Notes: generated by a model not told the origin, from the letters alone. 64,000 nucleotides of DNA from Halothermothrix sp. (GCA_016841825.1 JAENYK010000008.1:62001-126000); one strand, 5' to 3'. Positions 24,634 through 33,623 are shown, counted from the first letter of the stretch. Program-made: numbers and translations.

Positions 24634-25977
24634 ATGATGAATGAAAAATTCCTTGAGTTAATCGCCAACAAAAAAATATCCTCGATCAAAGAACAATTAA
24701 AAGCTATACAACCAGTTGATATTGCTGAGATTCTGGATGAGATGGACAACGTAAATAGTCTCTTAATTTTTAGATTGCTGCCGAAAGAGACAGCAGCAGA
24801 AGTATTTTCTCATCTTTCCACTGATAAACGAACAGAACTATCCATGTTGGTTAGAGAAGATGAGTTAAAACTTATTATTGAAGACCTATACTTTGATGAT
24901 ATGATCGACTACCTGGAAGAGATGCCTGCCAATGTAGTCAAAAGGATTTTAAAAAACACCAGTGAAGTTGAACGCAAACTGATTAATCAATTCTTGAATT
25001 ATCCAGATAATTCTGCCGGCAGTATTATGACCATTGAATACGTTGATTTAAAAGCTAACATGACTGTTGCTGATGCTTTACAAAGAGTTCGTAAAACTGC
25101 ACCAGACAAAGAAACAATCTACACCTGCTATGTCACTAATAGCTTGCGCAAAATGGAAGGCATTGTCTCTTTGAAGGATCTGGTTCTGGCCCCAGTAGAT
25201 ACAACCATCAGGGAAATAATGAAAGAAAAATGGATCGGGGTCAACACTCATGATGACCAGGAAGAAGCCGCCGCACTGTTTAAAAAATATGATCTCTTAT
25301 CTATGCCTGTAGTCGATAACGAAGGCCGTTTGGTAGGGATCATCACTATTGATGACATTGTTGATGTTATTGATGAAGAGAATACCGAAGACTTTCAAAA
25401 GATGCATGCGATTCAACCTTCTGATGAGGGGTATCTGGAAGCTGGAGTCTTCAGTTTAGCCAAAGTTAGAATCCTCTGGTTATTAATTCTAATGTTTTCT
25501 GCCACCTTTACGGGTTATATTATCCGCCAATATGAAGGACTACTGCAATCCACAGTGGCACTGGCAGCATTTATCCCAATGCTAATGGGTACAGGTGGTA
25601 ACGCTGGAGCTCAATCTTCTTCTCTGGTAATCCGCGGTATTGCTTTAGGAGAAGTAGAGCTTAAAGATTTTTTCAAAGTTATCTGGAGAGAAGTCCGGGT
25701 TGCCGTAATCGTAGGAGTTGCTTTAGGAATTTTAAACTTACTGCGAATTATTTTCCTTGAAGGGAGCAGTTTTAATATCGCTCTTGTGGTGTCATTAACT
25801 CTCTTAATTACTATAACTGCCGCAAAAATTATGGGAGGTATTCTACCACTTTTGGCTAAAAGTTTAGGAATTGATCCCGCTATCATGGCAAGTCCACTAA
25901 TATCTACTATCGTTGATGCGATTACTCTGATCACTTATTTCACCATTGCCGGAGCAATTTTGGGAATTGCGATATAA
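24634..25977 (+). CDS. mgtE: Magnesium transporter MgtE
   Basis: A 447-residue protein with the MgtE layout: helical N domain (about 1-125; LPKETAAEVFSHL, LEEMPANVVKRIL), two CBS domains (about 130-255; MSRKVIT-like NDHDD replaced by GVNTHDDQEEAAALFKKY) and five membrane helices (about 280-447). The pore signature PMLMGTGGNAGAQSSSLVIR lies at about 312-331. It is a homodimeric Mg2+ channel gated by cytoplasmic Mg2+. AAGGAGG precedes the ATG. The M-box riboswitch upstream fits Mg2+ homeostasis. Confidence 0.96.
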   Translation: MMNEKFLELIANKKISSIKEQLKAIQPVDIAEILDEMDNVNSLLIFRLLPKETAAEVFSHLSTDKRTELSMLVREDELKLIIEDLYFDDMIDYLEEMPANVVKRILKNTSEVERKLINQFLNYPDNSAGSIMTIEYVDLKANMTVADALQRVRKTAPDKETIYTCYVTNSLRKMEGIVSLKDLVLAPVDTTIREIMKEKWIGVNTHDDQEEAAALFKKYDLLSMPVVDNEGRLVGIITIDDIVDVIDEENTEDFQKMHAIQPSDEGYLEAGVFSLAKVRILWLLILMFSATFTGYIIRQYEGLLQSTVALAAFIPMLMGTGGNAGAQSSSLVIRGIALGEVELKDFFKVIWREVRVAVIVGVALGILNLLRIIFLEGSSFNIALVVSLTLLITITAAKIMGGILPLLAKSLGIDPAIMASPLISTIVDAITLITYFTIAGAILGIAI

Positions 25978-26062
25978 GTAATTTCCAATTTGTCATATTG
26001 AACAATATCTAATCAGCTTTCAACTAATGAGAGTATAAAAAAAGAGAGGTGATTGAACAATA

Positions 26063-26110
26063 ATGGAAACAGACGGTTATCTTGATCGAATACGTAAAAA
26101 ACCCCGATAA
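26063..26110 (+). CDS. Possible 15-residue peptide before the mgtE-distal terminator
   Basis: ATG at 26063 with AGAGAGGTG upstream, 15 codons, and TAA inside the 5' arm of the terminator at 26099-26141. The position and ribosome binding site could be chance. It may also be a leader-type peptide, but no gene follows on this strand. Confidence 0.2.
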   Translation: METDGYLDRIRKKPR

Positions 26111-26141
26111 TTTAGCTAATCTGAACATCGGGGTTTTATAT
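26099..26141 (+). terminator. Terminator downstream of mgtE
   Basis: AACCCCGAT / ATCGGGGTT stem with a 17-base loop and a TTTATAT tail, about 120 bases after the mgtE stop; flanking A-run also allows use by the convergent HD gene. Confidence 0.85.
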
Positions 26142-26239
26142 ACTTTTTACCATATCAGCAAAATGGTGATCCTCAATCCATTTGACAAAAAATTACTTCA
26201 TTCCATCAATAGAAAACCCACAGCTTTTCACACTAGTCT

Positions 26240-26923
26240 TCAACTAAACAGCGTTTCTTTCATCATCTCAGCAATATTTTCTGTTCCCAATAACTCATTC
26301 TCAAGTTGACAGATAAAATTTTCGATAAACCGCTTTTTCCCTTGCAGAATTTCTCTGGCAGCCTCAGTATTAAGAATCTTCATTTTCCGCTCACAAAACT
26401 CAATCTCATATCCTTTTACCCGTGCCAGGAGGTCATGGAAAAAGAAAGACGATTCCCGATCCAGATGGTTTGAAGCCATAAATATTGACATCACACCAAT
26501 CTCATCCAGAGTATCAGCATCCTTTAAGATAGCCAGCAATGGTTGATCTTCGCGGCTAGATTTATCTGAATGTTCTGAGATTAACTGAAGCAGGCTCTTA
26601 TGATCAGGTACAGCTCTGGCCAATTCAGGATTTTGTCCTAACCACTGGCGAATAATCTCCGAACCACGAAAAGCGTGGTTCTCCCGTTTAATCATTCGCC
26701 CAATATCATGAAGAATGCAGGCAAGTCTGACAGTTAGCACCTCATCCGCGGTGAATCTTGCTTCAGCCTGCATTATCTTAACCGCATATCGTTCTACCCG
26801 AAACGAATGATGAACTACAAAACGCCAATCCATTCTCCAGGGATGAATATTCTCATATGAACATTCCTGGCCTTCTAAAAAGCTAATTAAAAACTTCCTG
26901 GCCTGGTCTAAAATATAATCCAT
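26240..26923 (-). CDS. HD-domain hydrolase
   Basis: A 227-residue protein of the HD superfamily: metal ligands in VVHHSFRVERYA (His), CILHDIGRMIKRENHAF (HD pair) and LKDADTLDEIG (Asp). Such enzymes hydrolyse nucleotides or phosphate esters. An upstream in-frame start at 26989 exists, but GGAGGT lies 8 bases before the ATG at 26923, where the HD domain also begins. Monocistronic; substrate unknown. Confidence 0.85.
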   Translation of the reverse strand: MDYILDQARKFLISFLEGQECSYENIHPWRMDWRFVVHHSFRVERYAVKIMQAEARFTADEVLTVRLACILHDIGRMIKRENHAFRGSEIIRQWLGQNPELARAVPDHKSLLQLISEHSDKSSREDQPLLAILKDADTLDEIGVMSIFMASNHLDRESSFFFHDLLARVKGYEIEFCERKMKILNTEAAREILQGKKRFIENFICQLENELLGTENIAEMMKETLFS

Positions 26924-27068
26924 AACTTTAAACCTCCAAGTATCTTCCCAGCAATAACTGATTAACATACCTACTGAGGATTTCTCCAAAAAATAATCTC
27001 AATTTAATATAACTCCCTTTCATTGTACATATCCACCTTTAAACCTGCTTCAACCAAGTTCGTAGTAT

Positions 27069-27650
27069 TTATTTTCGCCATCGCAAACAAAAAACCTGCT
27101 CTGATGTTTCTTCCTTCACCAATTTTAAACCCACCTGTTTTCCTAAACCGATATAATATTCCTTATCCTGTCTCTGCTCAAGCCAGGATATTCCATAAGT
27201 TGTTTCAATTATACCATCTTCGAGAATGATTTCCATAGGTAAAACAAAAATATCTTTCTCACCCCCAGGAAATTCCGGTATGGTTACGTCCCATAAGATT
27301 AACTCTCCACCAGGCTTCAAAACCCGATAGATTTCTTGAAATATTTGACGATGATCATTGACCTTTATATACATAAAAGTAAAAAAGGAAGTTACAGTTT
27401 CAAAACTATCATCTAAGAATTTTAAATCTCTACCATCCATAATGATTTTTAAAGGGCCAGCAGAGGCTTCTGCTAATTCAGACTCCAAAGGATCAATAGC
27501 CACAACTCTATCCGGGAAAATTCGCCCAATAATCCCTTCACCTCCACCACCTATGTCTAACACACGCCCAACGCATTCTAAGCCTTTAAGATTAATCGAT
27601 TCTCTGGAAATACAATATAATCTTTCCTCTATTGATCTCTTTTCACTCAT
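27069..27650 (-). CDS. Class I SAM-dependent methyltransferase
   Basis: A 193-residue protein with motif I VLDIGGGGEGIIGRIFP (about 28-44), the acidic motif II VVAIDPLESEL, motif III in IIMDGRDLKFLDDSFETVTS and motif IV YRVLKPGGELILWD (about 108-121). It transfers a methyl group from S-adenosylmethionine; the substrate is unknown. GGTGGA precedes the ATG at 27650. Single gene. Confidence 0.87.
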   Translation of the reverse strand: MSEKRSIEERLYCISRESINLKGLECVGRVLDIGGGGEGIIGRIFPDRVVAIDPLESELAEASAGPLKIIMDGRDLKFLDDSFETVTSFFTFMYIKVNDHRQIFQEIYRVLKPGGELILWDVTIPEFPGGEKDIFVLPMEIILEDGIIETTYGISWLEQRQDKEYYIGLGKQVGLKLVKEETSEQVFCLRWRK

Positions 27651-27679
27651 TTCATCCACCATTCCTTAGTTAACTTAAG

Positions 27680-27830
27680 TTATCAAATAATCCCTGCAGA
27701 TTTTAAAAAATTTATATCAGCAAGGATGCTAAACTCAGGATTTGTACCCCCACTGAAGTACACACTATTTAGTTAATTATACCCCCACCTATAGCGGCTG
27801 GGAGACTTCTCTTCTGAAATGCCGTTAAAC
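27680..27830. repeat. Degenerate dispersed repeat, copy A
   Basis: This intergenic segment aligns with copy B at 32992-33120 in DNA (shared blocks CACTGAAGTA / CATTGAAGTA, CACCTATAG, CGTTAAA). The minus-strand translations also align: FNGI, then RYRWGYN, LNSVYFSGGTNP and NFLKS in A against FNDI, LYRCEYKY, LNDVYFNGDTKD and HFLKS in B. Copy A has an in-frame stop. It looks like a decayed small ORF or mobile-element remnant. Confidence 0.6.
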
Positions 27831-27832
27831 TC

Positions 27833-28594
27833 CTAACAGGCCAGAATACCTCCATCTACAGCCAAAATATGACCAGTAATAAATGATGCTTGTGCAGAGG
27901 CTAACCAGAGAACTGTTTGAGCCACTTCTTCTGGTTCACCCATGCGTCCAATAGGTTCAACCTTCTTGACCCATTCATCATAGCCTGGTTTCTTTTGTCG
28001 ATCCTTATCAGTCATTGGCGTATCAATAAGACCTGGAGAGATTCCATTAATTCTAATCCCCTGGTCAGCATATCCCATAGCCGCGGATTTAGTTAACCCA
28101 ACCAGTCCGTGCTTACTACTCACATAAGCTGGCCCATTAGCATATCCTCTGTGTCCAGAGACCGAGATGTTGTTGATAATAGCTCCTCCCCCCGTCTTTA
28201 ACATCTCACCAATCTGATATTTCATGCAATAGAATACCCCGTTTAGATTAGTCTGAATTACATAATGCCAATTCTCTAACGAACAGGTCGTTAATTTTCC
28301 TGTCTCTCCAGAAGTTCCTGCATTATTGAAAGCAATATCCAATTTGGCATATTTCCCCATAATATAAGAGAGCAAATTCTTAACTTCCCCGGCATTAGAT
28401 ACATCAGATTTGATAAATTCTAAGCTCCATCCCAATTCCTTTGCTTTCACAACTACCGTTTCCCCTCTTTTTTGATCTCTCCCAGTAATAATTACCTTTG
28501 CACCATTTTTTGCAAAACCAAAAGCTACGGCTTTACCAATTCCACTGTTTCCGCCAGTTACCAGAACAACCTTGTCCATAAATTCTGAATACAT
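27833..28594 (-). CDS. Short-chain dehydrogenase/reductase
   Basis: A 253-residue classical SDR. It has the cofactor motif VTGGNSGIGKAVAFG (about 14-28), NNAG (about 91-94), and the catalytic Ser in INNISVSGHRG with Tyr-x-x-x-Lys in YVSSKHG (about 160-166). The C-terminal end (FITGHILAVDGG) is standard. It oxidises or reduces an alcohol/ketone with NAD(P)H. AAAGGAGG precedes the ATG. Substrate not evident; monocistronic. Confidence 0.92.
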   Translation of the reverse strand: MYSEFMDKVVLVTGGNSGIGKAVAFGFAKNGAKVIITGRDQKRGETVVVKAKELGWSLEFIKSDVSNAGEVKNLLSYIMGKYAKLDIAFNNAGTSGETGKLTTCSLENWHYVIQTNLNGVFYCMKYQIGEMLKTGGGAIINNISVSGHRGYANGPAYVSSKHGLVGLTKSAAMGYADQGIRINGISPGLIDTPMTDKDRQKKPGYDEWVKKVEPIGRMGEPEEVAQTVLWLASAQASFITGHILAVDGGILAC

Positions 28595-28632
28595 TATGAG
28601 TACCTCCTTTAGATTTATATCTAAGTTCTATG

Positions 28633-28731
28633 ACTCCTACTTCTATAAGTGAGAGCTGCCTTGTTCTACTTCAGATGGAGTTGAATCCCCATCTGAAGCC
28701 ACAAGGTTCAGTTTTAGCTGAACAAGCTCAC
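28633..28731. repeat. Nested palindromic element (IS200/IS605-end-like)
   Basis: About 95 bp holding CTCCTACTTC/AAGTGAGAG, a perfect 10-bp stem CTTCAGATGG (28669-28678) / CCATCTGAAG (28689-28698), then GTTCAG/CTGAAC. An outer CTTGTTC / GAACAAG pairing brackets the last two. It supplies the last codons of the GNAT gene ending at 28714. Blocks ACTTCTATAAGT and CTACTTCAGATGG resemble copy A read on the other strand. Confidence 0.6.
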
Positions 28732-29301
28732 TGTATTTTTTCTATGCCAATAATCACTTTTCAAAATGGCCAGCACAATAGTGCTGGTCAATTCACCTTT
28801 GATATAATCTCTTTCTCTAAGAAATCCTTCTTGCAGAAAATGATTCTTCTCCAATACACGAATAGATGCCTCATTTTTGGGATTAACAGTAGCTTCGATT
28901 CGGTTTAAACAAATCTTTTCAAAACCAAAAGTCACCAATTTACTAATGACTTCAGTAATGTAACCTTTGTTCCATTCACTCTTTTTTAAGGAATAACCTA
29001 TCTCACAACGTTCTTCGATCTGATGAAAATCTCCTAATGCACAGGTTCCGATCAAGACATCATCTTCCTTTCGAGCAATTGCCCAGATAATCTCTTCCTT
29101 TTTTGTAAATAACCACTTAAAACTCTGAATAAACTGCCAGGAATCTACCCTGGTCTTATGAGGTAAAAACCAATCAAATTCAGCTACATCCGGATCACTA
29201 TATAGTTCAAAAAGAGCATCAACATCGGAGTCCAGACATTCCCGAAGGATCAACCGCTCTGTTTCCAGAATAGGAAATTTTTCAAAAAAATTCAGGTTCA
29301 T
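28714..29301 (-). CDS. RimJ/RimL-type GNAT acetyltransferase
   Basis: A 195-residue protein: start FPILETERLILRECLDSDVD, acetyl-CoA loop region CEIGYSLKKSEWNKGYITEV (about 97-116), then RIEATVNPKNEASIRVLEKN and GFLRERDYI. It probably acetylates an N-terminal or small amine. The ATG at 29301 with GGAGAGGAAG upstream is preferred to 29331. Its last four or so codons and stop lie within the palindromic element at 28633-28731, so the original C-terminus may have been replaced by an insertion. Confidence 0.87.
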   Translation of the reverse strand: MNLNFFEKFPILETERLILRECLDSDVDALFELYSDPDVAEFDWFLPHKTRVDSWQFIQSFKWLFTKKEEIIWAIARKEDDVLIGTCALGDFHQIEERCEIGYSLKKSEWNKGYITEVISKLVTFGFEKICLNRIEATVNPKNEASIRVLEKNHFLQEGFLRERDYIKGELTSTIVLAILKSDYWHRKNTVSLFS

Positions 29302-29477
29302 TTCGCTTCCTCTCCAATGCAAAAATAGCATATGGCTATTTAATGGTAAATTTAAGCATACTTTCTCTTAATTCGTCAATAATAAATATTCTCCTCTATA
29401 ATTATAACATTCTTCCCTATTAATTCACAAAAATAGTTTTCAAAATTAGGATTGAATAGCAAAACTCATAACCTTAT

Positions 29478-29515
29478 AAAAAAGCTGTACCAACAATTAC
29501 GTTAGCACAGCTTCT
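29478..29515 (-). terminator. Terminator of the FNT channel gene
   Basis: On the minus strand AAGCTGT / ACAGCTT with an 18-base loop is followed by TTTTTATAA. Confidence 0.8.
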
Positions 29516-29538
29516 TAATACAGCTTTTTGGCAGCTAA

Positions 29539-30414
29539 TTATTTAGCAGCAGATTTTACTTCTAATTGAACCTTTTGTGGTTCGGCTTTACGTTTACGCA
29601 AATGGAGAGCCCAATACAAAGTCCCAACAAAAAAAGCTCCTCCAATGATATTACCTAATAGTACTGGAATAAAATTATTAGTAAACATTTTTCCCACACT
29701 CAATGTACTGATTACCCCTTCTAAACCAGCTAAGTGGACTATCTGACTATGCCCTTTGACTAGGAGTCCCATCGGAATATAATACATATTAGCAATAACG
29801 TGTTCAAACCCACTGGCCACGAAAGCCATAATGATAAAGTAACAGACAGCTACTTTACCCATAATATCTTTAGCAGCAGTCATCGCCCAGACTCCAAGAC
29901 AAACTAACCAGTTACACATAATGCCCCGAAAGAAAGCTTCAGAAAAGGTTAAATTTACTTTTGAAGTAGCAATTTTTAAGATTGATACCCCTACTAAATT
30001 GTCATTAGCCTGCCATAGATTAGTCTGATACATAAAAAATACCACTGTTAAAGCACCTATAAAGTTCCCGATAAAAACCCAACCCCAATTCCTAACAACT
30101 TTCCGCCAGGTTGTCCTGCCATTAAGAGAAGCCATTACTAGCAAAGTGTTTCCAGTAAATAGGCTAGAACCACAGATGACAACCAGAAGTAATCCCAGAC
30201 TAAAAACCGTACCAACCATAAATTTGGCCATACCATAACCCAAGTATTTGGCTATATCATGACCAACTATAGTTGATGCTTCAGCTGCCATTGCGACATA
30301 TGCCCCTGCTAAAAACGCTGAGATCAGAATCTCACTAACTCCCTGATTAGCTTTTTTAACGCCACTTTCCATGGTTATAACTGCTATTTCTTCAGGGGAA
30401 TGAAAATTATGCAT
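29539..30414 (-). CDS. Formate/nitrite transporter (FNT) family channel
   Basis: A 291-residue membrane protein with six helices and the FNT features FLAGAYVAMAAEAS, SSLFTGNTL (slide-loop area), GIMCNWLVCLGVW and ASGFEHVIANMYYIP (about 201-215). FNT pentamers conduct formate, nitrite, hydrosulfide or lactate. Which anion is carried cannot be told; formate is attractive in an organism with selenocysteine machinery, since Sec-containing formate dehydrogenases are common, but no such gene is in the window. The gene has its own terminator. Confidence 0.92.
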   Translation of the reverse strand: MHNFHSPEEIAVITMESGVKKANQGVSEILISAFLAGAYVAMAAEASTIVGHDIAKYLGYGMAKFMVGTVFSLGLLLVVICGSSLFTGNTLLVMASLNGRTTWRKVVRNWGWVFIGNFIGALTVVFFMYQTNLWQANDNLVGVSILKIATSKVNLTFSEAFFRGIMCNWLVCLGVWAMTAAKDIMGKVAVCYFIIMAFVASGFEHVIANMYYIPMGLLVKGHSQIVHLAGLEGVISTLSVGKMFTNNFIPVLLGNIIGGAFFVGTLYWALHLRKRKAEPQKVQLEVKSAAK

Positions 30415-30575
30415 AATTAGCCCTCCCAGTATTATGATTTATTTCTCAATTTTAGGCTATTTCAGTATACCGTAACCTTCTTCCGATGTCAATAATTTTT
30501 CACGGTCTTTTACCATTAGTAAATTTTTCCTGAAAAGTAAATTGGATCAATATTTAATAATTTTTTACGCAAATT

Positions 30576-31397
30576 TTATGCCAATTCCTCCTGCTCAGTT
30601 AAGTCAGCCTGATTAATCTGCTTAACTATAGAATAACTCATCCGGTGAATTGGAGTGATTCCTAATTTATGTAAACCTAAAATATGTTCTGCTGATCCAT
30701 ATCCTTTGTTTCGCTCAAAACCGTACCCGGGATATTTTTCTGCAAATTCAACCATCATCCTATCCCTGGTTACTTTGGCAACAACTGAAGCAGCAGCAAT
30801 GGAGACACTCATCCCATCACCTCCGACAATAGGCTTTTGGAAGGTTACCAGACCGGGAATCTGCTTATCTCCATCCACAAAAATGAACTCAGGTTCTGTA
30901 CCTTTATGCACCAACTCTCCCAGAGCCAACGTCATCGCTTTAAAGCTGGCCTGCAGGATATTAATTTCATCAATCACACGGTTATCGACTATGCCAATCC
31001 CCACAGCGAAAGCTTTCTGAAGAATCACCTGATAAAATTCTTCTCTCTGCGTTTCTGACAATTGCTTGGAATCGTTTAAGCCTGGCAGATAAAAGTCAGG
31101 TTTAATGATTACAGCAGCAGCAACTACTGGGCCAGCCAGGGGTCCACGTCCCACTTCATCAACCCCTGCAATCAACTCAAATCCCTGATTCCAATATGCT
31201 TTCTCAAATTCCAACATATCCAGGAATTGCTGCTCCAATTCTGCCTGTTTGACCAATTTTCGTTCTATCTTTTGAGCCAACCGTTGAACCCCTTTACGGT
31301 TATCCTGGGCTAGTTTTATTTGCAATTCCTCTGTCGGTTCTACGCTATTTAGCCAGTTTTCGATCTCCCCGATGGACATTTTAGAAAAATCATTCAT
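30576..31397 (-). CDS. rnhB: Ribonuclease HII
   Basis: A 273-residue enzyme that removes ribonucleotides from DNA-RNA hybrids. The signature IAGVDEVGRGPLAGPVVAAA (about 77-96) contains the first catalytic Asp-Glu; later acids lie in FIFVDGDKQIPG and VTRDRMMVEF. A helical N-terminal extension of about 70 residues precedes the core, as in the longer Firmicute RNase HII. It lies at the end of the lepB-ylqF-rnhB run, 69 bases after ylqF. Confidence 0.95.
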   Translation of the reverse strand: MNDFSKMSIGEIENWLNSVEPTEELQIKLAQDNRKGVQRLAQKIERKLVKQAELEQQFLDMLEFEKAYWNQGFELIAGVDEVGRGPLAGPVVAAAVIIKPDFYLPGLNDSKQLSETQREEFYQVILQKAFAVGIGIVDNRVIDEINILQASFKAMTLALGELVHKGTEPEFIFVDGDKQIPGLVTFQKPIVGGDGMSVSIAAASVVAKVTRDRMMVEFAEKYPGYGFERNKGYGSAEHILGLHKLGITPIHRMSYSIVKQINQADLTEQEELA

Positions 31398-31466
31398 CGT
31401 ATATCACCTGACCTTATAAAGTATTATGTAAAAAAAGGCAAATCATCCACCCATTAACTGCTCATT

Positions 31467-32360
31467 TCAATCAGATTTAACATTTTTCTCTACTGCTGTT
31501 TCATGTTTTTTCTCAAAATCCAGAGGTCGTTCCAGACTAATCTGCCCTATCCGACCATCTCTAAATTCTTTCAAGATCATTTTTGCAGTCTGTTCCTCTC
31601 TTACTCGACCTCCAGACATTAGAAAACCTCGTTTACGACCCAATGCCAACATCATCTCATAAGGATCTTCAACGATTTCTACATCAAAGAAAGTTTTTAA
31701 CTCTTCTGCTGCTTTATCCATTAACCACCTGGTCAGATGATAGGCTACCTCTCGCTCATCTAAAACCTCTGAACGAATAGCTCCGGTAGCTGCCAACCTA
31801 TACCCTACATCTTGATTTTCAAACTTGGGCCAGAGTATCCCTGGTGAGTCTAACAACATTAAGCCCTCTTTGACCTTAATCCATTGTTTTCCTCTGGTTA
31901 CACCGGGGCGATTCTCTACTTTCGCACTGGAACGCTTAGCCAGACGATTAATCAAAGCTGACTTACCTACATTGGGGATACCAATAATCATCAGACGAAT
32001 ATTCCGGGAGTTACGCCCCCGCTTCTGCAAACGTTCATTAATCTGGTCTGCTTTCCGATTAATTTCTTCCATAACTTCCTTCAATCCACTGCCCGTCATT
32101 GTGTTAACCGGAAAAGTAGGAGCTTTTTGGTTATAATAATCGACCCATTCACGGGTAATCTGGGAATCTGCCAGATCCTTTTTATTAAGAATAACGATTC
32201 GATCCTTATTCTCGATTAATTTGTCCAGTTCAGGATTACTACTACTATAAGGAATCCTGGCATCTAACAACTCTAAAACTATATCCACCATCTTCAGATG
32301 CTCTTTTAATACCCGCAGAGCCTTTGCCATATGACCTGGAAACCATTGTATTGTTTTCAC
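31467..32360 (-). CDS. ylqF: Ribosome biogenesis GTPase YlqF/RbgA
   Basis: A 297-residue circularly permuted GTPase: the G4 motif NKKDL (about 59-63) comes before G1 GIPNVGKSALINRL (about 127-140), G2/T in RPGVTRG and G3 DSPG. The start IQWFPGHMAKALR is the family signature. RbgA drives late assembly of the 50S subunit. It lies between lepB and rnhB, as in many Firmicutes. Confidence 0.96.
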   Translation of the reverse strand: MKTIQWFPGHMAKALRVLKEHLKMVDIVLELLDARIPYSSSNPELDKLIENKDRIVILNKKDLADSQITREWVDYYNQKAPTFPVNTMTGSGLKEVMEEINRKADQINERLQKRGRNSRNIRLMIIGIPNVGKSALINRLAKRSSAKVENRPGVTRGKQWIKVKEGLMLLDSPGILWPKFENQDVGYRLAATGAIRSEVLDEREVAYHLTRWLMDKAAEELKTFFDVEIVEDPYEMMLALGRKRGFLMSGGRVREEQTAKMILKEFRDGRIGQISLERPLDFEKKHETAVEKNVKSD

Positions 32361-32381
32361 TGTTTTACACCCACCTATCTT

Positions 32382-32888
32382 CTATAACAGTTTTACCCGG
32401 TTCAATGGCCAGAAGATTAACATAGCCTTACCCACAACATTCTCTCTGGGAACAAAGCCCCAGAATCTGCTGTCTTCACTGTTATTTCTATTGTCTCCCA
32501 GGACAAAATAATTATCCGCAGGAACCTCTATCGGACCATAATCACCATAACCCTGTGTCAAAGTATAATCCTCTTCTAGCAATCTATCATTAACATAGAC
32601 ATGTCCATCTCTAATCTCCACTGTGTCACCACCAACGCCAATAATTCGCTTTATAAACTTACGCTGTGGCTGTACCGGGTATTTGAAGACAATAATATCC
32701 TGGGCTCTGGGTTCAATAAATCGATAGATGAACTTATTAACCAGAATACGATCACGTATCTCCATGGTAGGGCGCATTGATCCCGATGGAATATAAAATG
32801 CTTGAACAATAAAGATGATGATCAATAATGATAATACTAAAGCTATAATTATGGATTTCGCATATGCCATCAATTCTTCGTTTAACAT
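32382..32888 (-). CDS. lepB: Signal peptidase I
   Basis: A 168-residue membrane-anchored protease that cleaves signal peptides outside the membrane. One N-terminal helix (about 11-31) leads to PSGSMRPTM with nucleophile Ser37, the general base Lys80 in RKFIKRIIGVGGD, and the box GDNRNNSEDSRFWGFV. Size fits Firmicute SipS-type enzymes. It is in an operon with rplS upstream and ylqF downstream, separated from rplS by a repeat-bearing gap of about 230 bases. Confidence 0.96.
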   Translation of the reverse strand: MLNEELMAYAKSIIIALVLSLLIIIFIVQAFYIPSGSMRPTMEIRDRILVNKFIYRFIEPRAQDIIVFKYPVQPQRKFIKRIIGVGGDTVEIRDGHVYVNDRLLEEDYTLTQGYGDYGPIEVPADNYFVLGDNRNNSEDSRFWGFVPRENVVGKAMLIFWPLNRVKLL

Positions 32889-32991
32889 TCAGACTCCCTC
32901 ACTTTCTCTGAGCCTAAATACAATAGAGGGATGGCATTAAACTGCCCTCCCTCATAATTGCATTGATTAAAGTCACATTAACAGCAGGCTG

Positions 32992-33120
32992 TTAATGCCT
33001 TAAATTTAACGATTTCAAAAAGTGATTTGTATCTTTGGTATCTCCATTGAAGTAAACATCATTCAGATATTTATACTCACACCTATAGAGACTACCTTCC
33101 AAAATATCGTTAAAATGCAT
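32992..33120 (-). repeat. Degenerate dispersed repeat, copy B (43-codon ORF-like)
   Basis: Counterpart of copy A (27680-27830); here the frame is open for 42 residues from ATG 33120 to TAA 32992 (SLYRCEYKYLNDVYFNGD). No ribosome binding site is seen. Between it and lepB is a perfect 9-bp hairpin CATTAACAG / CTGTTAATG (32976-32997), and nearer lepB the stem GAGGG-GGCA / TGCC-CCCTC (32926-32953). Confidence 0.55.
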
Positions 33121-33124
33121 GCTC

Positions 33125-33472
33125 TTAATAAACGTTTTTCTCTCTAATTCTAGCTTTTTTACCAACAGTACCACGTAAATAGTACAGTTTTGCACGGTTA
33201 ACGTCACCATGACGGATTACTTGAATTTTGGCAATCTTCGGTGAATGAATGGGAAAAGTTCTCTCAACACCCACACCATGAGATAATTTACGGACGGTCA
33301 TAGTCTCTCTAATTCCACCATGCTGAAGTCGCATAACATATCCTTCATAAATCTGAATTCTCTCTTTACCACCCTCTACAACCTTGTAGTGAACGGCAAC
33401 AGTATCACCAATAGCTATCTCTGGGAGATCATCTCTCATCTGTTCGCGTTCAATTTGATCGATAATATTCAC
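33125..33472 (-). CDS. rplS: 50S ribosomal protein L19
   Basis: A 115-residue L19: [20 protein letters not shown] (about 22-41), the [18 protein letters not shown]-like stretch and the C-terminal end [15 protein letters not shown]. It binds 23S rRNA at the subunit interface. The start is GTG at 33472 with AAGGAGGG 8 bases upstream. It follows trmD by about 150 bases with a hairpin-bearing leader. Confidence 0.97.
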   Translation of the reverse strand: MNIIDQIEREQMRDDLPEIAIGDTVAVHYKVVEGGKERIQIYEGYVMRLQHGGIRETMTVRKLSHGVGVERTFPIHSPKIAKIQVIRHGDVNRAKLYYLRGTVGKKARIREKNVY

Positions 33473-33489
33473 TTATGTTCCCTCCTTCC

Positions 33490-33535
33490 ACAAGAACGTT
33501 CGTGCCTGGTCTAGCAGGTAGCGGACCGTTCGTAA
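33490..33535 (-). promoter_or_regulatory. Hairpin in the rplS 5' leader, candidate L19 autoregulatory element
   Basis: A CCTG / CAGG stem (33505-33508 with 33515-33518) is nested in GAACG / CGTTC (33494-33498 with 33527-33531), just upstream of the L19 ribosome binding site. L19 leaders that control rplS exist in Firmicutes; whether this matches the known fold was not tested. Confidence 0.35.
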
Positions 33536-33623
33536 TTCACACAAAAATAATTATATCACAGAGCCTCAAAAAAGACAACCTATAGAATTATTTTTTTCAC
33601 CATTTCAAAATTTTTTAGCTCGT

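Noticed and set aside
26082-26309. 75-residue plus-strand frame after mgtE
   Set aside because: Overlaps a terminator and lies antisense to the end of the HD gene; no ribosome binding site.
30655-31058. Plus-strand frames of 121 and 73 residues
   Set aside because: Antisense shadows of rnhB.
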